Source of the DNA: Verrucomicrobiota bacterium
Lineage (GTDB): Bacteria > Verrucomicrobiota > Verrucomicrobiia > Chthoniobacterales > Terrimicrobiaceae
DNA length: 61,701 nt
Direction of reading: 5' to 3'
Assembly: GCA_017305195.1 (NCBI GenBank)
Contig: JAFKMU010000063.1
Location: 3,806 to 65,506 of the forward strand
How positions within the stretch are numbered: the stretch's first letter is position 1; every line of letters begins with the position of its first letter. The translations under genes were made by a program, and so were the position numbers. The notes beneath the pieces are model-generated. The model was not told the origin of the DNA, ran no database searches, and saw only the letters and a list, made by a program, of their open reading frames with translations. Below are positions 44,394-53,725 of this stretch, in pieces.

Positions 44394-45242
44394 ATGATTC
44401 CCTTGTCCAAGGACATCGAACGGGTTCTTTCTGCCCTGCGGGCCGGGCGGTTGAAGGTGCGGGTGCCCCGGCCCAGCGACCTGTTCCGCTGGAAGCCGAG
44501 GTCGTTCTTTCACCCCTATCCCGAGCTGTTTATCCAGACCGGAGGCGCGACGGATTTCGAGTGTCCCGCCGACTCCTTCCGCCTCCGCACGTGGGAGGTC
44601 TGCGTGATGCCCACCGGGGTGCCCCATGCCGAAACGCCCATCGACGGGAAGACCCTTTTTGGCACTATCGTGTTCATGCGGGCGCGCGATGGATTTCTCG
44701 TGCATCGCGCCTCGGCCTCACCCGACGGGGCCATTCATGCCTCCCAGGCCGAGCATCTGGTGAGCTCTCGCGGCCGGTCGGCCTTTCGCTATCTGGATGA
44801 GGTATCGGCGCCGGTCGTGGAGAAGCACCGCAGCGCGTTCCGTCAAAGCCTGCTGGAGGTTTTTCTGGTGACCGCGCTGGGTGAATTGCATCGGCCCTCC
44901 GGCGGTATTGCCTCCCAATCCCCGCTTATCACGGAGGCGGAAAAGCTCGCCCGCACGCTGCTGGGCAATCCCGATCTCTCCGTTGCTGGTATTGCCTCAA
45001 CCCTTGGGTGCTCGGCGAATTATCTGTCGCGCCGTTTTCATGAGGAGCGGGGAATGACGCTGGGCGCATGGATCACCCGCGAGCGGCTGGAGATGGCCAG
45101 GGATCTGCTGTCGGAGCAAAGGCACTCCATCTCCGAAATCGGCTGGATGTGCGGGTTCTCTTCGCCTTCCTACTTCATCCGCGTCTTTCGCCAGCAGGCA
45201 GGGTTTACGCCGAGGGCCTGGCGGGAGGCCTCCATCGCCTAG
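44394..45242 (+). CDS. AraC-family transcriptional regulator
   Basis: 282 residues from the ATG at 44394 (MIPLSKDIERVL). A cupin-like N-terminal sensor has FFHPYPELFIQTGG and VCVMPTGVPHAETP. The C-terminal double HTH covers about 180-280: VAGIASTLGCSANYLSRRF and ISEIGWMCGFSSPSYFIRVF, then TPRAWR. It is divergent from the ThuA/oxidoreductase unit and the probable regulator. The gap holds an inverted repeat GTTGT-N9-ACAAC. Confidence 0.9.
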   Translation: MIPLSKDIERVLSALRAGRLKVRVPRPSDLFRWKPRSFFHPYPELFIQTGGATDFECPADSFRLRTWEVCVMPTGVPHAETPIDGKTLFGTIVFMRARDGFLVHRASASPDGAIHASQAEHLVSSRGRSAFRYLDEVSAPVVEKHRSAFRQSLLEVFLVTALGELHRPSGGIASQSPLITEAEKLARTLLGNPDLSVAGIASTLGCSANYLSRRFHEERGMTLGAWITRERLEMARDLLSEQRHSISEIGWMCGFSSPSYFIRVFRQQAGFTPRAWREASIA

Positions 45243-45547
45243 AGCGGTTTAATCTGCTCGGGAGCCGGGATCGCGGGATGATTCCGCCAAGGCACGCGGT
45301 GATTTTACGGTGAGAAATGGACAAGGGATGTGCGGTCTATTGGGTTGTTTGGGAAATAGCGACTGACTAGATTGTTTTTCACGAAAACGTCGCGTTCCAG
45401 CATGTCCCCTGGCATGAGCGTCCGGTTTCACGGGCGAGGGATGCGTTCGATTTCATCGCGGCGAGTCTTCGCAGGACAGCCACATCCCTCAACCCATTGC
45501 CCGTCGCATTTGCGGCATTCCGCTGCCGCCATGCGCTTTGTCTTTCC
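45243..45547. other. Intergenic leader upstream of the siroheme reductase gene
   Basis: About 305 bases. It should hold the promoter and leader of the reductase gene. I looked for SAM, cobalamin and T-box elements and found no convincing match. Plus-strand frames through its end are N-terminal extensions of the reductase frame and look unlike protein. Confidence 0.4.
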
Positions 45548-47233
45548 ATGAGTACCAAGCCCGTAGCCGAAGCGATTCGGATCGAAAGCGAATCCGGTCC
45601 CACCGATGAAACCAAGTCCGTCCGCGTGCGCCGGGGCGTCTACAGACTGCGCAACACGCCGGGCTACTACATGATCCGCGTGCGGGTGCCGGGAGGAGTC
45701 ATTACAACGGATCAGCTGGAGGCTGTCGCTGAGCTGAGCCGCGAATCCGGCTGGGAGCCGGGAGTCCATCTCACCACCCGGGCGGGGTTGGAACTGGCCG
45801 GTATTCCTGGCGCTGCGGTGTGCAATTATCTCACCCGTCTCGAGGTGGCCGGGCTGACCACCGTGCTGACCGGGGGAAACGCCGTGCGCGGGGTGGTGTG
45901 CTGCCCTTTCTCCGGGGTCGAGCCGGACGAGGCCTTCGATGTCACCCCCTTCGCGCTCGCGGTGGATCGCTATTATCGCGAGCACGTCACGCTCACGCGC
46001 ATGCCGCGCAAGATCAAGATCGCCTTCGATTCCTGCCCCGAGGATCACGTACGGGCATGTTTTACGGATATCGGCATTCTGGCGGTGAAACGCGGTGAGG
46101 AGCGCGGGTTCCGCGTCATCGTCGGCGGAGGCCTCGGCGCCACGCCGAAGGTCGGCCAGGAGCTGGAGGAGTTTGTGCCCGTGGGGAAACTCTTCCCGAC
46201 CATCGACGCCATCCTGCGCGTCTTCGATCGCGAGGGAGATCGCAAGAATCGCGCTCGCGCCCGGCTGAAATGGCTGCTGGCGGAGTGGGGGATCGAGAAG
46301 TTCCGCGATGCGGTGCGGGCCGAGCCGGTGGAAGGACCATTTCCGGATGAACTGGCATTCCATGTGGAGGATTTCCCGCTGCCTCCGGTCTCGTTCCTTG
46401 GCGTGGGCGCTGGTGCGGTCTCTGCCGATCGTGCGCAGGATTTCTCCCGCTGGTCTGCGTCCAATGTCCTCCGTCAACGCCAGGCGGGGCTGGCCGCGGT
46501 GGCGATCCGCGTTCCCTTTGGGGACATCACCCCGGAGCAGTTGGACGTCGTGGCCGAGGCGGCCCGTCTCTTTGGCGGCGGATTACGGACGTCGATCGAG
46601 CAGAATATCGTTTTGCGTGGAGTGCGCGTTGAGGCGCTGCCCGCCCTGTATCAATTCCTGCTGCCTGCCGGTCTCGCGACCTGCTGCGCCGGGAAGCTCC
46701 TCGATGTCACGCGCTGCGTTGGCTCGTCGGCCTGCCTCTCGGCGATCACGAGTTCCCGCGCGGCCGCCGCTGACATCACACGCGCGCTGGAGGCGGAGTT
46801 GGGCTATGACCCAACGCTGCAACACCTGCGCGTGCGCGTGTCGGGCTGCCCCAACTCGTGCAGCCATCATCACGCGTGCGACATCGGGCTTTACGGCATC
46901 TCCAAGAAGGTTAACGGCCGGGCCGTCCCGCATTACGCCCTGCTGGCCGGAGGCTCCGGGGCGGGCGAACGTACAGGAGTGCGCGTCATCGACATCCCGG
47001 CGGCGCGGATCGGTCCGGCGGTCGAGCGTACGGTGCGCCTGTACCGCGACGAGCGGCGGCAGGACGAGTCTTTCCCGGCCTTCGTCGACCGGGCGGGAGT
47101 CGAGCGTATTCGCGAAACGCTCCAGCCGCTGACCGAGGCCCCGTCGGTGGAGGACGATCCGGCCTTCTACCGGGATCTCGACGCCGAGCGCGATTTCAAG
47201 GTCGAGTCGAAAAAGGGCGAGTGCCACTATTGA
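45548..47233 (+). CDS. Ferredoxin-type nitrite or sulfite reductase (siroheme, 4Fe-4S)
   Basis: 561 residues from the ATG at 45548 (MSTKPVAEAIRI). Two ferredoxin-like half-domains (TPGYYMIRVRVPGG; AAVAIRVPFGDI) alternate with two siroheme-binding halves. The cluster cysteines are Cys390 and Cys396 (RCVGSSAC) and Cys434 and Cys438 (SGCPNSC), giving the C-x5-C and C-x3-C pattern of the family. It reduces nitrite to ammonia or sulfite to sulfide; these cannot be told apart here. No other nitrogen or sulfur assimilation gene is adjacent. Confidence 0.92.
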   Translation: MSTKPVAEAIRIESESGPTDETKSVRVRRGVYRLRNTPGYYMIRVRVPGGVITTDQLEAVAELSRESGWEPGVHLTTRAGLELAGIPGAAVCNYLTRLEVAGLTTVLTGGNAVRGVVCCPFSGVEPDEAFDVTPFALAVDRYYREHVTLTRMPRKIKIAFDSCPEDHVRACFTDIGILAVKRGEERGFRVIVGGGLGATPKVGQELEEFVPVGKLFPTIDAILRVFDREGDRKNRARARLKWLLAEWGIEKFRDAVRAEPVEGPFPDELAFHVEDFPLPPVSFLGVGAGAVSADRAQDFSRWSASNVLRQRQAGLAAVAIRVPFGDITPEQLDVVAEAARLFGGGLRTSIEQNIVLRGVRVEALPALYQFLLPAGLATCCAGKLLDVTRCVGSSACLSAITSSRAAAADITRALEAELGYDPTLQHLRVRVSGCPNSCSHHHACDIGLYGISKKVNGRAVPHYALLAGGSGAGERTGVRVIDIPAARIGPAVERTVRLYRDERRQDESFPAFVDRAGVERIRETLQPLTEAPSVEDDPAFYRDLDAERDFKVESKKGECHY

Positions 47234-47249
47234 CTCGTCCTCCGGCGAG

Positions 47250-48167
47250 CTAGCCGGAGGCGAGCAGGCTGTGAACGACGGGCAGGGTGACGAACGCCAG
47301 GATCGTGTCGATCATGATCACAAAGGCGAGGGTCTCGTCATCCAGCTTGAAGCGCCCGGCAATGACGAAGCTGAGCAACTGGCTGGGCATCGCGCCTTCC
47401 ATGACCGTCATGTCGTGGAAGATGCCGGTCAATCCCACCGCTCCCGCCGCCGCAGCCACGATCAGCGGAGAGGCCGCGAGCTTCACCCCGGCCACCGGCA
47501 CGGCCAGCCAGGCCCGGCGGGGAAGGCGGAAGCGCAGCGCCATGCCGAGCGACAGGATCATCATGCCGCTGACCGACGCGGCCATCAGCCCCGTGGCGGA
47601 AAGGAGAAAGTCGGGGCAGGGAATACGCAGGGCCTTCCAGATCAGAGCGGCGGCGAGCGCCCAGATGGGCGGGAGTTTCAGAGCCTCCAGCGCGGTTTTG
47701 CGGAAGGTGATTTTTTCGTGCGAACCGTAGGCGATGGCGATCATCGCGCCGAGCGTGAGGTTCAGTGAGGACTTTGTGACCTCAAAGAGCACGGAGGTTT
47801 GTGCGGCCTCGGTCGGGTGATCGGGGAAGAGCCCGAGCAGGACCGGCAGGCCGAAATACGTCACGTTGCCAAACGCCGCGGCCAGGATCATCGCGCCCTT
47901 CGTGGGTCCGGGAATGGGCAGGAAATGGAAGACGGCAAAGCTCAGAGCGAGGCAGGCCAGCACGCCGGTCGCCGCCGCCGCCGGGATGGCGAAAAAGAGC
48001 CGGTCGACATCGGATTGAATGACCGTGTGAAAGACCAGCGCGGGGAGGAAGGCGTAGAGGACCAGCCGGTTCAGGTGCTGGCGGGCCTCTTCGGCCGCAG
48101 GCAGAAACTGGCGCAGGAGCGCGCCGGTGAAGGCGACGGCGGCGAGGGAAAAGAAAACCTGGGTCAC
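47250..48167 (-). CDS. AEC-family permease
   Basis: 305 residues with about ten membrane helices (first at about 3-20). The auxin-efflux-carrier family pattern is visible in LNRLVLYAFLPALVFHTVI and in the repeat half AFGNVTYFGLPVLLGLF. Bacterial members move carboxylates such as malate. It lies 7 bases after the 2-hydroxyacid oxidase gene on the same strand, which suggests transport of a hydroxy or keto acid linked to that enzyme. Confidence 0.88.
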   Translation of the reverse strand: MTQVFFSLAAVAFTGALLRQFLPAAEEARQHLNRLVLYAFLPALVFHTVIQSDVDRLFFAIPAAAATGVLACLALSFAVFHFLPIPGPTKGAMILAAAFGNVTYFGLPVLLGLFPDHPTEAAQTSVLFEVTKSSLNLTLGAMIAIAYGSHEKITFRKTALEALKLPPIWALAAALIWKALRIPCPDFLLSATGLMAASVSGMMILSLGMALRFRLPRRAWLAVPVAGVKLAASPLIVAAAAGAVGLTGIFHDMTVMEGAMPSQLLSFVIAGRFKLDDETLAFVIMIDTILAFVTLPVVHSLLASG

Positions 48168-48174
48168 GGTTTCG

Positions 48175-49257
48175 TCAGCGAATGAGGTCGCGCGTGATGT
48201 CGGCGACCGAGGCGCACCCGGCCAGCGTCAGGGAAAGCTCAAACTCCTCCCGGTAAAGCTGCAGCACGCGCGAGACGCCCGCCTCGCCCCCTGCCGCCAG
48301 TCCCCAGATGATGGGGCGTCCGACCAGCACGGCCTTTGCACCCAGGGCGAGAGCCTTGAGGATGTCCGTGCCGCGACGCACGCCGCCATCCATGAGGACC
48401 TCGGCCTGGTGTCCGATGGCCTCGGCAATCGCGGGCAGCGCATCCAGGGTGGCGGGCGCGGTATCGAGCTGACGGCCGCCATGGTTGGAGACGATCACTC
48501 CCGCCGCACCGTGATCGACCGCCTTGCGTGCGTCGTCGGCGCGCACCACGCCCTTGACCAGGATCGGCAGCGACGTGATCGAGCACAGCCAGTCGAAATC
48601 GCTCCAGCTCAGCGAGGCGTCAAATTGCTTCGCGACGAATGCCGCCAGCCCCGAGCCGCCCGCCACGGCGTCCATCTTCTCCCGTCCCTCCTCGGCGAGG
48701 TTCGCCACGGTGATGCCATCCGGCAGGGTGAAATGGTTGCGCATGTCGGCATAGCGCCGGCCGAAGCGCGGGGTATCCACCGTGAGCGCGAGCGCGGTGT
48801 ATCCTGCCGCCTCGGCCCGGCGGACCAGCCGCTCGGTCAGGGAGCGATCCTTGTGCACATAGAGCTGGAACCAGCGGGGCGATGGTCCCTGTGCGGCGAT
48901 CTCCTCGAGTGTGCAGGAGGCGATGGTACTCGCGACCATGGCGACCCCGGTTGCCGCCGCTGCGCGCGCCGTCGCCATCTCTCCGTCGGGATGGGCCATC
49001 CGGTGAAAGGCGGTGGGCGCGATGAGCAGCGGGAGGTTGAGGCGCTGGCCGAGTACGGTCGTGCCGGGATCGGGACGGGAAACATCCACCAGTACGCGCG
49101 GCATGAGGACCGTACGCTGAAACGCCGCGCAATTCTCCCGCAGCGTGATCTCATCCGCCGCGCCTCCCGCGTAGTAATCGCGCGCAGGCTGGGGGAGCAC
49201 CTCGTTGGCGGCCCGCTCGAAATCATGAACCTCGACACACTGCGAAATCTCATTCAC
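48175..49257 (-). CDS. FMN-dependent alpha-hydroxyacid oxidase/dehydrogenase
   Basis: 360 residues of the glycolate/lactate oxidase TIM-barrel family. Characteristic stretches are DYYAGGAADEITLREN, LIAPTAFHRMAHPDGE, the catalytic His in IVSNHGGRQLD, and DGGVRRGTDILKALALGA, which binds the FMN phosphate. No membrane-insertion segment is seen, so it is a soluble oxidase rather than L-lactate dehydrogenase LldD. It oxidises a 2-hydroxyacid to a 2-oxoacid; the substrate is unknown. It is cotranscribed with the AEC permease. Confidence 0.92.
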   Translation of the reverse strand: MNEISQCVEVHDFERAANEVLPQPARDYYAGGAADEITLRENCAAFQRTVLMPRVLVDVSRPDPGTTVLGQRLNLPLLIAPTAFHRMAHPDGEMATARAAAATGVAMVASTIASCTLEEIAAQGPSPRWFQLYVHKDRSLTERLVRRAEAAGYTALALTVDTPRFGRRYADMRNHFTLPDGITVANLAEEGREKMDAVAGGSGLAAFVAKQFDASLSWSDFDWLCSITSLPILVKGVVRADDARKAVDHGAAGVIVSNHGGRQLDTAPATLDALPAIAEAIGHQAEVLMDGGVRRGTDILKALALGAKAVLVGRPIIWGLAAGGEAGVSRVLQLYREEFELSLTLAGCASVADITRDLIR

Positions 49258-49455
49258 GGCGCTCCCTTAGTGCAAGGGCGAGAGCGCGTTGTCGAGGCGA
49301 TTTTCCACTCGGGGGAACGGGACCCTCGCGAGGTGTTCAATTGTTAGAGCAAGCCGTCGTTTGTTTCGTGGCTCCAGCCATCGGACAAATGATCTGTATC
49401 CCATGCCGATGTCTCTCCCTCCCTCGCAGCGTCACCCCTCCGGCGTCTTCCTGCG

Positions 49456-50841
49456 ATGAATCCGCCGGTGTCAAACGCGTCTGCACCCCCGGCGGTAACC
49501 CGGAAGGTCTGGAAGGTGGGCACGCTCACCTACACGGCGGGGGGCATCGCAGCGTTGTTTGTCTGGCTGCTCTGGGGAGACTTTGCCTGGTCGATGCGCG
49601 ATCGCTCGATCCCGCCGGTCATCACCCTGCTCTTCAAGAACTACGGCTCGCCGGATACGCTCACCGGCATCCTCATCGGTTCCCTCCCGGCCCTGCTCGG
49701 GCTGGTGCTCAACCCCATCGTGAGCTACCGGTCGGACCGCCTGCGCAGCCGCCTCGGCCGACGCATTCCCTATCTCATTCTCTCCACGCCCGTCATCGTC
49801 ATCGGCCTGGTCGGCCTGGCCTTCAGCCCGCCCCTTGGCACGATGCTCTCCCACTGGTTCGGTCCGGTTCTGGGTGCGAGTCTCGCCACGCTCGTCTTCC
49901 TGGCCTTGTTCTGGACGTTGTTCGAGGTCGGCTGCGTGGTCTCCATGGCCGTCTTCAACGCCCTGGTCAATGACGTTGTCCCGCAGGAGCTGCTGGGCCG
50001 GTTTTATGGACTCTTTCGGGCGGTGAGCCTCTTCGCCGGGATGCTTTTCAACTTCTGGATCGTCGGGAAATCCGAGACGCACCACATGGCGATCTTTCTC
50101 GGCATGGCGATCCTCTACGGCATCGGCTTCACCGTCATGCTGGTGAAGGTGAAGGAAGGAGAGTACCCCCCGCCGCCGGAACCCCGGGAACCCGGGCAGG
50201 CCGGGGGATTCCTTCCGGCCGTCCGGTCCTATTTCCGCGACTGCTTTACCAAGCCGTATTACCTGCTCTGCTTCCTCTCGGGCATCATCGGCGGCGCGGC
50301 CAACATCCCTTTCAATCTCTTCGTCCTTCTCTACGTGAAGAGCATCGGCCTGAGCCTCGAGACCTACGGCAAGTATATCGCGCTGACCTACCTCATCTCC
50401 TTCGTCGTGTCCTATCCGCTGGGCGCCCTCGCGGATCGCGTTCATCCGATGCGCCTGACCATCGCCGTGCAGGTCGTCTTCGCCCTGGTCACGCTGGCCT
50501 GCGGGCTCTTCATTGAATCCCAGACGAGTTTCCTCGTGGGCCTCGTCGCCCTGGGCGTGATGGCGGGAGCCTACTACACCGCCTCGGCCTCGCTGGGGGC
50601 GCGGCTGCTGCCGCGCGCGAAATTCGCGGAGCTGTCATCGGCCGGCGGCATCCTCGGCGCGGGCGTGAATATCGTGCTCGCCCCGGCGGTGGGCTTCATT
50701 CTCGACCAGAGCGGGCACAATTACCGCTACACGTTTTACATGGGCTTCGTCCTCGCGGTCGTTTCGATCATCCTGTTCATCCTGCTCTACCGCCGGTTTC
50801 TCCAGTATGGCGGACCCGCGGGTTACGTCGCGCCCGAGTAG
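49456..50841 (+). CDS. MFS transporter
   Basis: 461 residues with about twelve membrane helices. The MFS loop signature after helix 2 reads SYRSDRLRSRLGRRIPYLI, close to the GPH/sucrose-symporter style, and a second appears as GALADRVHPMRL. A charged, Pro-rich cytoplasmic loop (about 236-252) separates the halves. The sugar carried is unknown. It heads a plus-strand run with a TIM-barrel isomerase, a heparinase-like enzyme and GH130. Confidence 0.88.
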   Translation: MNPPVSNASAPPAVTRKVWKVGTLTYTAGGIAALFVWLLWGDFAWSMRDRSIPPVITLLFKNYGSPDTLTGILIGSLPALLGLVLNPIVSYRSDRLRSRLGRRIPYLILSTPVIVIGLVGLAFSPPLGTMLSHWFGPVLGASLATLVFLALFWTLFEVGCVVSMAVFNALVNDVVPQELLGRFYGLFRAVSLFAGMLFNFWIVGKSETHHMAIFLGMAILYGIGFTVMLVKVKEGEYPPPPEPREPGQAGGFLPAVRSYFRDCFTKPYYLLCFLSGIIGGAANIPFNLFVLLYVKSIGLSLETYGKYIALTYLISFVVSYPLGALADRVHPMRLTIAVQVVFALVTLACGLFIESQTSFLVGLVALGVMAGAYYTASASLGARLLPRAKFAELSSAGGILGAGVNIVLAPAVGFILDQSGHNYRYTFYMGFVLAVVSIILFILLYRRFLQYGGPAGYVAPE

Positions 50842-50931
50842 TCACTCTACGCGTAGAAGAGATTTTCCCCCTCGGGAAAAACTTTCCGCATTGCGGCGGG
50901 GGCCTGGTTTCGCGAATCTGACCCTCTCCCT

Positions 50932-51723
50932 ATGAAATTCGGATTCTCCACTCTCGGGGCACCCCAGTACAGCCTCGCTCAATGCAACGAACTGGCTGTG
51001 TCCCACGGGCTGGATTTTCTCGAGGTGCGCACTCTCGGGGGCAGCCTCGATATGCCGGCCTATTTCGCGGAGAATCCCGTGCCGGCGGGCGCCCTGCCCA
51101 TTCGCGTGCTGGGTTCCTCCCTGTTCCTCACCACGGCGGGCGATGCCGATGTGGAGGCGTTTTTTGGCTTTATGAAGCTGGCCGCCCAGCTGGGGACTCC
51201 GTACCTGCGGGTATTTGGCGGAGGTGATTTCAGCGAGGACCTGGACCCGGAAAAGCTGAGGCACGCCGCTTCGATCGTTCGCCGCATCCGGGAGAAAGCC
51301 GCCGCCGAGGGCTGGACGGCGGAGCCGATCCTGGAGATGCACGATGCCTTTTCCAACTCCGAGCGCTGCCAGCGGCTGAACGCCCTTCTTGACGAACCTC
51401 TGCCCCTGCTCTGGGACAGTCATCACACGTGGCGCATCGGCGGGGAATCCCTGGCCGATACCTGGCAGGCGGTGAGTCCGCTGATCCGGCATGTCCATTA
51501 CAAGGACAGCCGCGCGACCGAGGCGGGCTTCGACTATGTGCTGCCCGGCGAGGGCGAGTTCCCATCGCATGACTTATTTTCACTCCTCAAGGAGCAGGGG
51601 TACGCCGGAGGTGTTTCCCTGGAGTGGGAGCGCAAGTGGCATCCCGAGCTTTCGCCGCTGGAGGAGGCGATGCCCGGCTTCATCGCCGTTCTTCGCGAGG
51701 CGGGTTTCACTCCTCACGCGTAG
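50932..51723 (+). CDS. Sugar phosphate isomerase/epimerase (TIM-barrel)
   Basis: 263 residues of the xylose-isomerase-like barrel family. The strand LDFLEVRTLGG is followed by metal-ligand candidates in LEMHDAF, LLWDSHHTWR and HVHYKDSR, and a late Glu in SLEWERKW. It is distinct from the similar protein at 29304. It lies 90 bases after the MFS gene and 43 bases before the heparinase-like gene, so it probably acts on a sugar imported or released by those proteins. Confidence 0.87.
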   Translation: MKFGFSTLGAPQYSLAQCNELAVSHGLDFLEVRTLGGSLDMPAYFAENPVPAGALPIRVLGSSLFLTTAGDADVEAFFGFMKLAAQLGTPYLRVFGGGDFSEDLDPEKLRHAASIVRRIREKAAAEGWTAEPILEMHDAFSNSERCQRLNALLDEPLPLLWDSHHTWRIGGESLADTWQAVSPLIRHVHYKDSRATEAGFDYVLPGEGEFPSHDLFSLLKEQGYAGGVSLEWERKWHPELSPLEEAMPGFIAVLREAGFTPHA

Positions 51724-51766
51724 GGCGGGGACCCGCTGGAACAGCATGTTCCCCGGCCTGCTTTCG

Positions 51767-53644
51767 ATGAAAACGTTTCTCCTGATCCTCACCATGTCCG
51801 TCTGTCTCTCGCTCAGCGCCCAAGGCGACCCGGCGATCCTGCCCAGCCCGCTTCCCGATCATCCGCGATTGCTGGTCTCCGGGGGCGACTGGGAAAGGAT
51901 GCGTCATCAGATCGAGACGGACCCTGTCGCGCGGCGGATGTTTGACCTCGTGAAGGCCCGGGCCGACCTGGCGATGGATCAGCCTCCTTCGGAAAGGGTC
52001 ATGACTGGCAGGCGGCTGCTTTACGTCGCCCGGGTGGCGCTTGAGCGCATCACCGCGCTGGCCATGGCGGCAGGCATTACCGGGGAGGATCGTTACGTCC
52101 GGAGGGCGGTCGATGAGATGCTCTCGGCGGCCAGGTTCAGCGACTGGAATCCCTCTCACTTCCTCGATGTCGCCGAGATGTCTCTGGCGCTCTCCATCGG
52201 ATACGACTGGCTCTACGACAAGCTCACGCCCGCGCAGCGCGAGGAGATCGCCCAGGCGCTTTTGGAAAAAGGCATCAAGCCCTCGTTCGCGACCCCCGAG
52301 CCATTCTTCGTTCGCGGTACGAACAACTGGAACCAGGTCTGCCATGCGGGCCTGTCGAGCGCGGCCATCGTCCTCGCCGACCGGGAGCCCGCCCTCGCGG
52401 AGCAGGTCTTACAGCGCGCCCTCCGCTTTCTGCCCAATGCCGCCGCGGCCTATGCGCCCGATGGAGCCTTCGTCGAGGGGGCGATGTACTGGGACTACGG
52501 GACATCGTTTCATGTCATCCTGGCGGCGGCTTTGGAGCGGCTGACCGGCACGACGCATGGGGTGGCGGATTATCCGGGATTCGCCGCCAGCGCGGACTAC
52601 ATGCAGCAGGTCACATCGCCGACCGGCCGGTTCTTCGCGTATTCCGACTGCAATCACACGAGCGGCGTGCAAGTCCCGCTCTTCTGGTTCGCCCGGCATT
52701 TTCAGCGTCCCGACTGGATCGCGTCCAGCATCGCGGTCCTCAACGAGCCGCCAGCTTCCGAGGACCGGAAGTCGTCCCCGGGAGGAAGGCTCTTCCCGCT
52801 CGCGCTGCTCTGGCTCGTTCCCCCCGATGCCCGGGCCGGTTCGCCGACCGCGCCGCCGCTGCGCTGGTACGGGCGGGGGCCGAATCCCCTCGTGGTCTAT
52901 CGCTCCGCCTTCCACGACCCCGATGCCCTCTACTTTGCCATGAAGGGGGGCAGCCCCTCGCTGAGCCACGCCCACATGGATGCAGGTTCCTTTACCCTCA
53001 CCGCCGAGGGCGTGGAGTGGGCTATCGACCTCGGCATGCAGGCCTACGAGAGCCTGGAGAAACTCAAGATCCCCCTGTGGGACAAGAATGGTGGGCGCTG
53101 GGGCGTCTTCCGCCTCGGGCCGGAATCCCACAACATCCCGCGCTACAATGGAGCGCCGCAGTCGCCGCAGGGCGCTGCGGCCTTCCGCCACGTCCGGCTC
53201 GATGGGCCGGCCCCCTTTGCTGCTCTCGATCTCACTGCCTTGTACCCGGACCAGGTCGCGGACGCGCAGCGCGGCTTCATGGTGCTCAAGGACAAGGCCG
53301 TGCTCATCCAGGATGAATGGAAAGCCCGCGACCGGGATGTCGACTTTAGCTGGCAATTTCTCACGCGCGCCGATGTACAGGTCGACGGTCGCAAGGTGCG
53401 GCTGACCCAGGGCGGCAAGTCTCTCGATCTCCTGGTGCTCGATGACTCCCCGGCCACGATCAAGGTCGAGCAGGCGGAGGACCTCATGCAGCCCTTCGAT
53501 GCGCCCAATCCCGGAGTCAAGCGCGTGAGCGTTCACCGGAAGACCGCGCCCGGCGCGGAGGACAGGCTCCGGGTTCTGGCCGTCCCGGGATCGAGCGGAG
53601 CGGTGGAGCCGCCTGCGATGCAGCCCCTGGTGGACTGGAAGTAA
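51767..53644 (+). CDS. Secreted heparinase II/III-family protein
   Basis: 625 residues from the ATG at 51767 (MKTFLLILTMSVCLSL), chosen because it begins a clean signal peptide. Residues about 25-330 are an alpha-helical toroid (IGYDWLYDKLTP; VRGTNNWNQVCHAGLSSAA). The C-terminal beta part carries SLSHAHMDAGSF (His401, His403, Asp405), the signature of the heparinase II/III and alginate lyase-like group. It should cleave an acidic polysaccharide by elimination. Which uronic acid polymer cannot be told. Confidence 0.85.
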   Translation: MKTFLLILTMSVCLSLSAQGDPAILPSPLPDHPRLLVSGGDWERMRHQIETDPVARRMFDLVKARADLAMDQPPSERVMTGRRLLYVARVALERITALAMAAGITGEDRYVRRAVDEMLSAARFSDWNPSHFLDVAEMSLALSIGYDWLYDKLTPAQREEIAQALLEKGIKPSFATPEPFFVRGTNNWNQVCHAGLSSAAIVLADREPALAEQVLQRALRFLPNAAAAYAPDGAFVEGAMYWDYGTSFHVILAAALERLTGTTHGVADYPGFAASADYMQQVTSPTGRFFAYSDCNHTSGVQVPLFWFARHFQRPDWIASSIAVLNEPPASEDRKSSPGGRLFPLALLWLVPPDARAGSPTAPPLRWYGRGPNPLVVYRSAFHDPDALYFAMKGGSPSLSHAHMDAGSFTLTAEGVEWAIDLGMQAYESLEKLKIPLWDKNGGRWGVFRLGPESHNIPRYNGAPQSPQGAAAFRHVRLDGPAPFAALDLTALYPDQVADAQRGFMVLKDKAVLIQDEWKARDRDVDFSWQFLTRADVQVDGRKVRLTQGGKSLDLLVLDDSPATIKVEQAEDLMQPFDAPNPGVKRVSVHRKTAPGAEDRLRVLAVPGSSGAVEPPAMQPLVDWK

Positions 53645-53725
53645 AGCCGCCATCCGGCCCCTTCGGAAGGAGTGATGAAAAAATAGTCTGCTTGGCCGGA
53701 TGAGGCGGCCTTGCATCATGGATGC

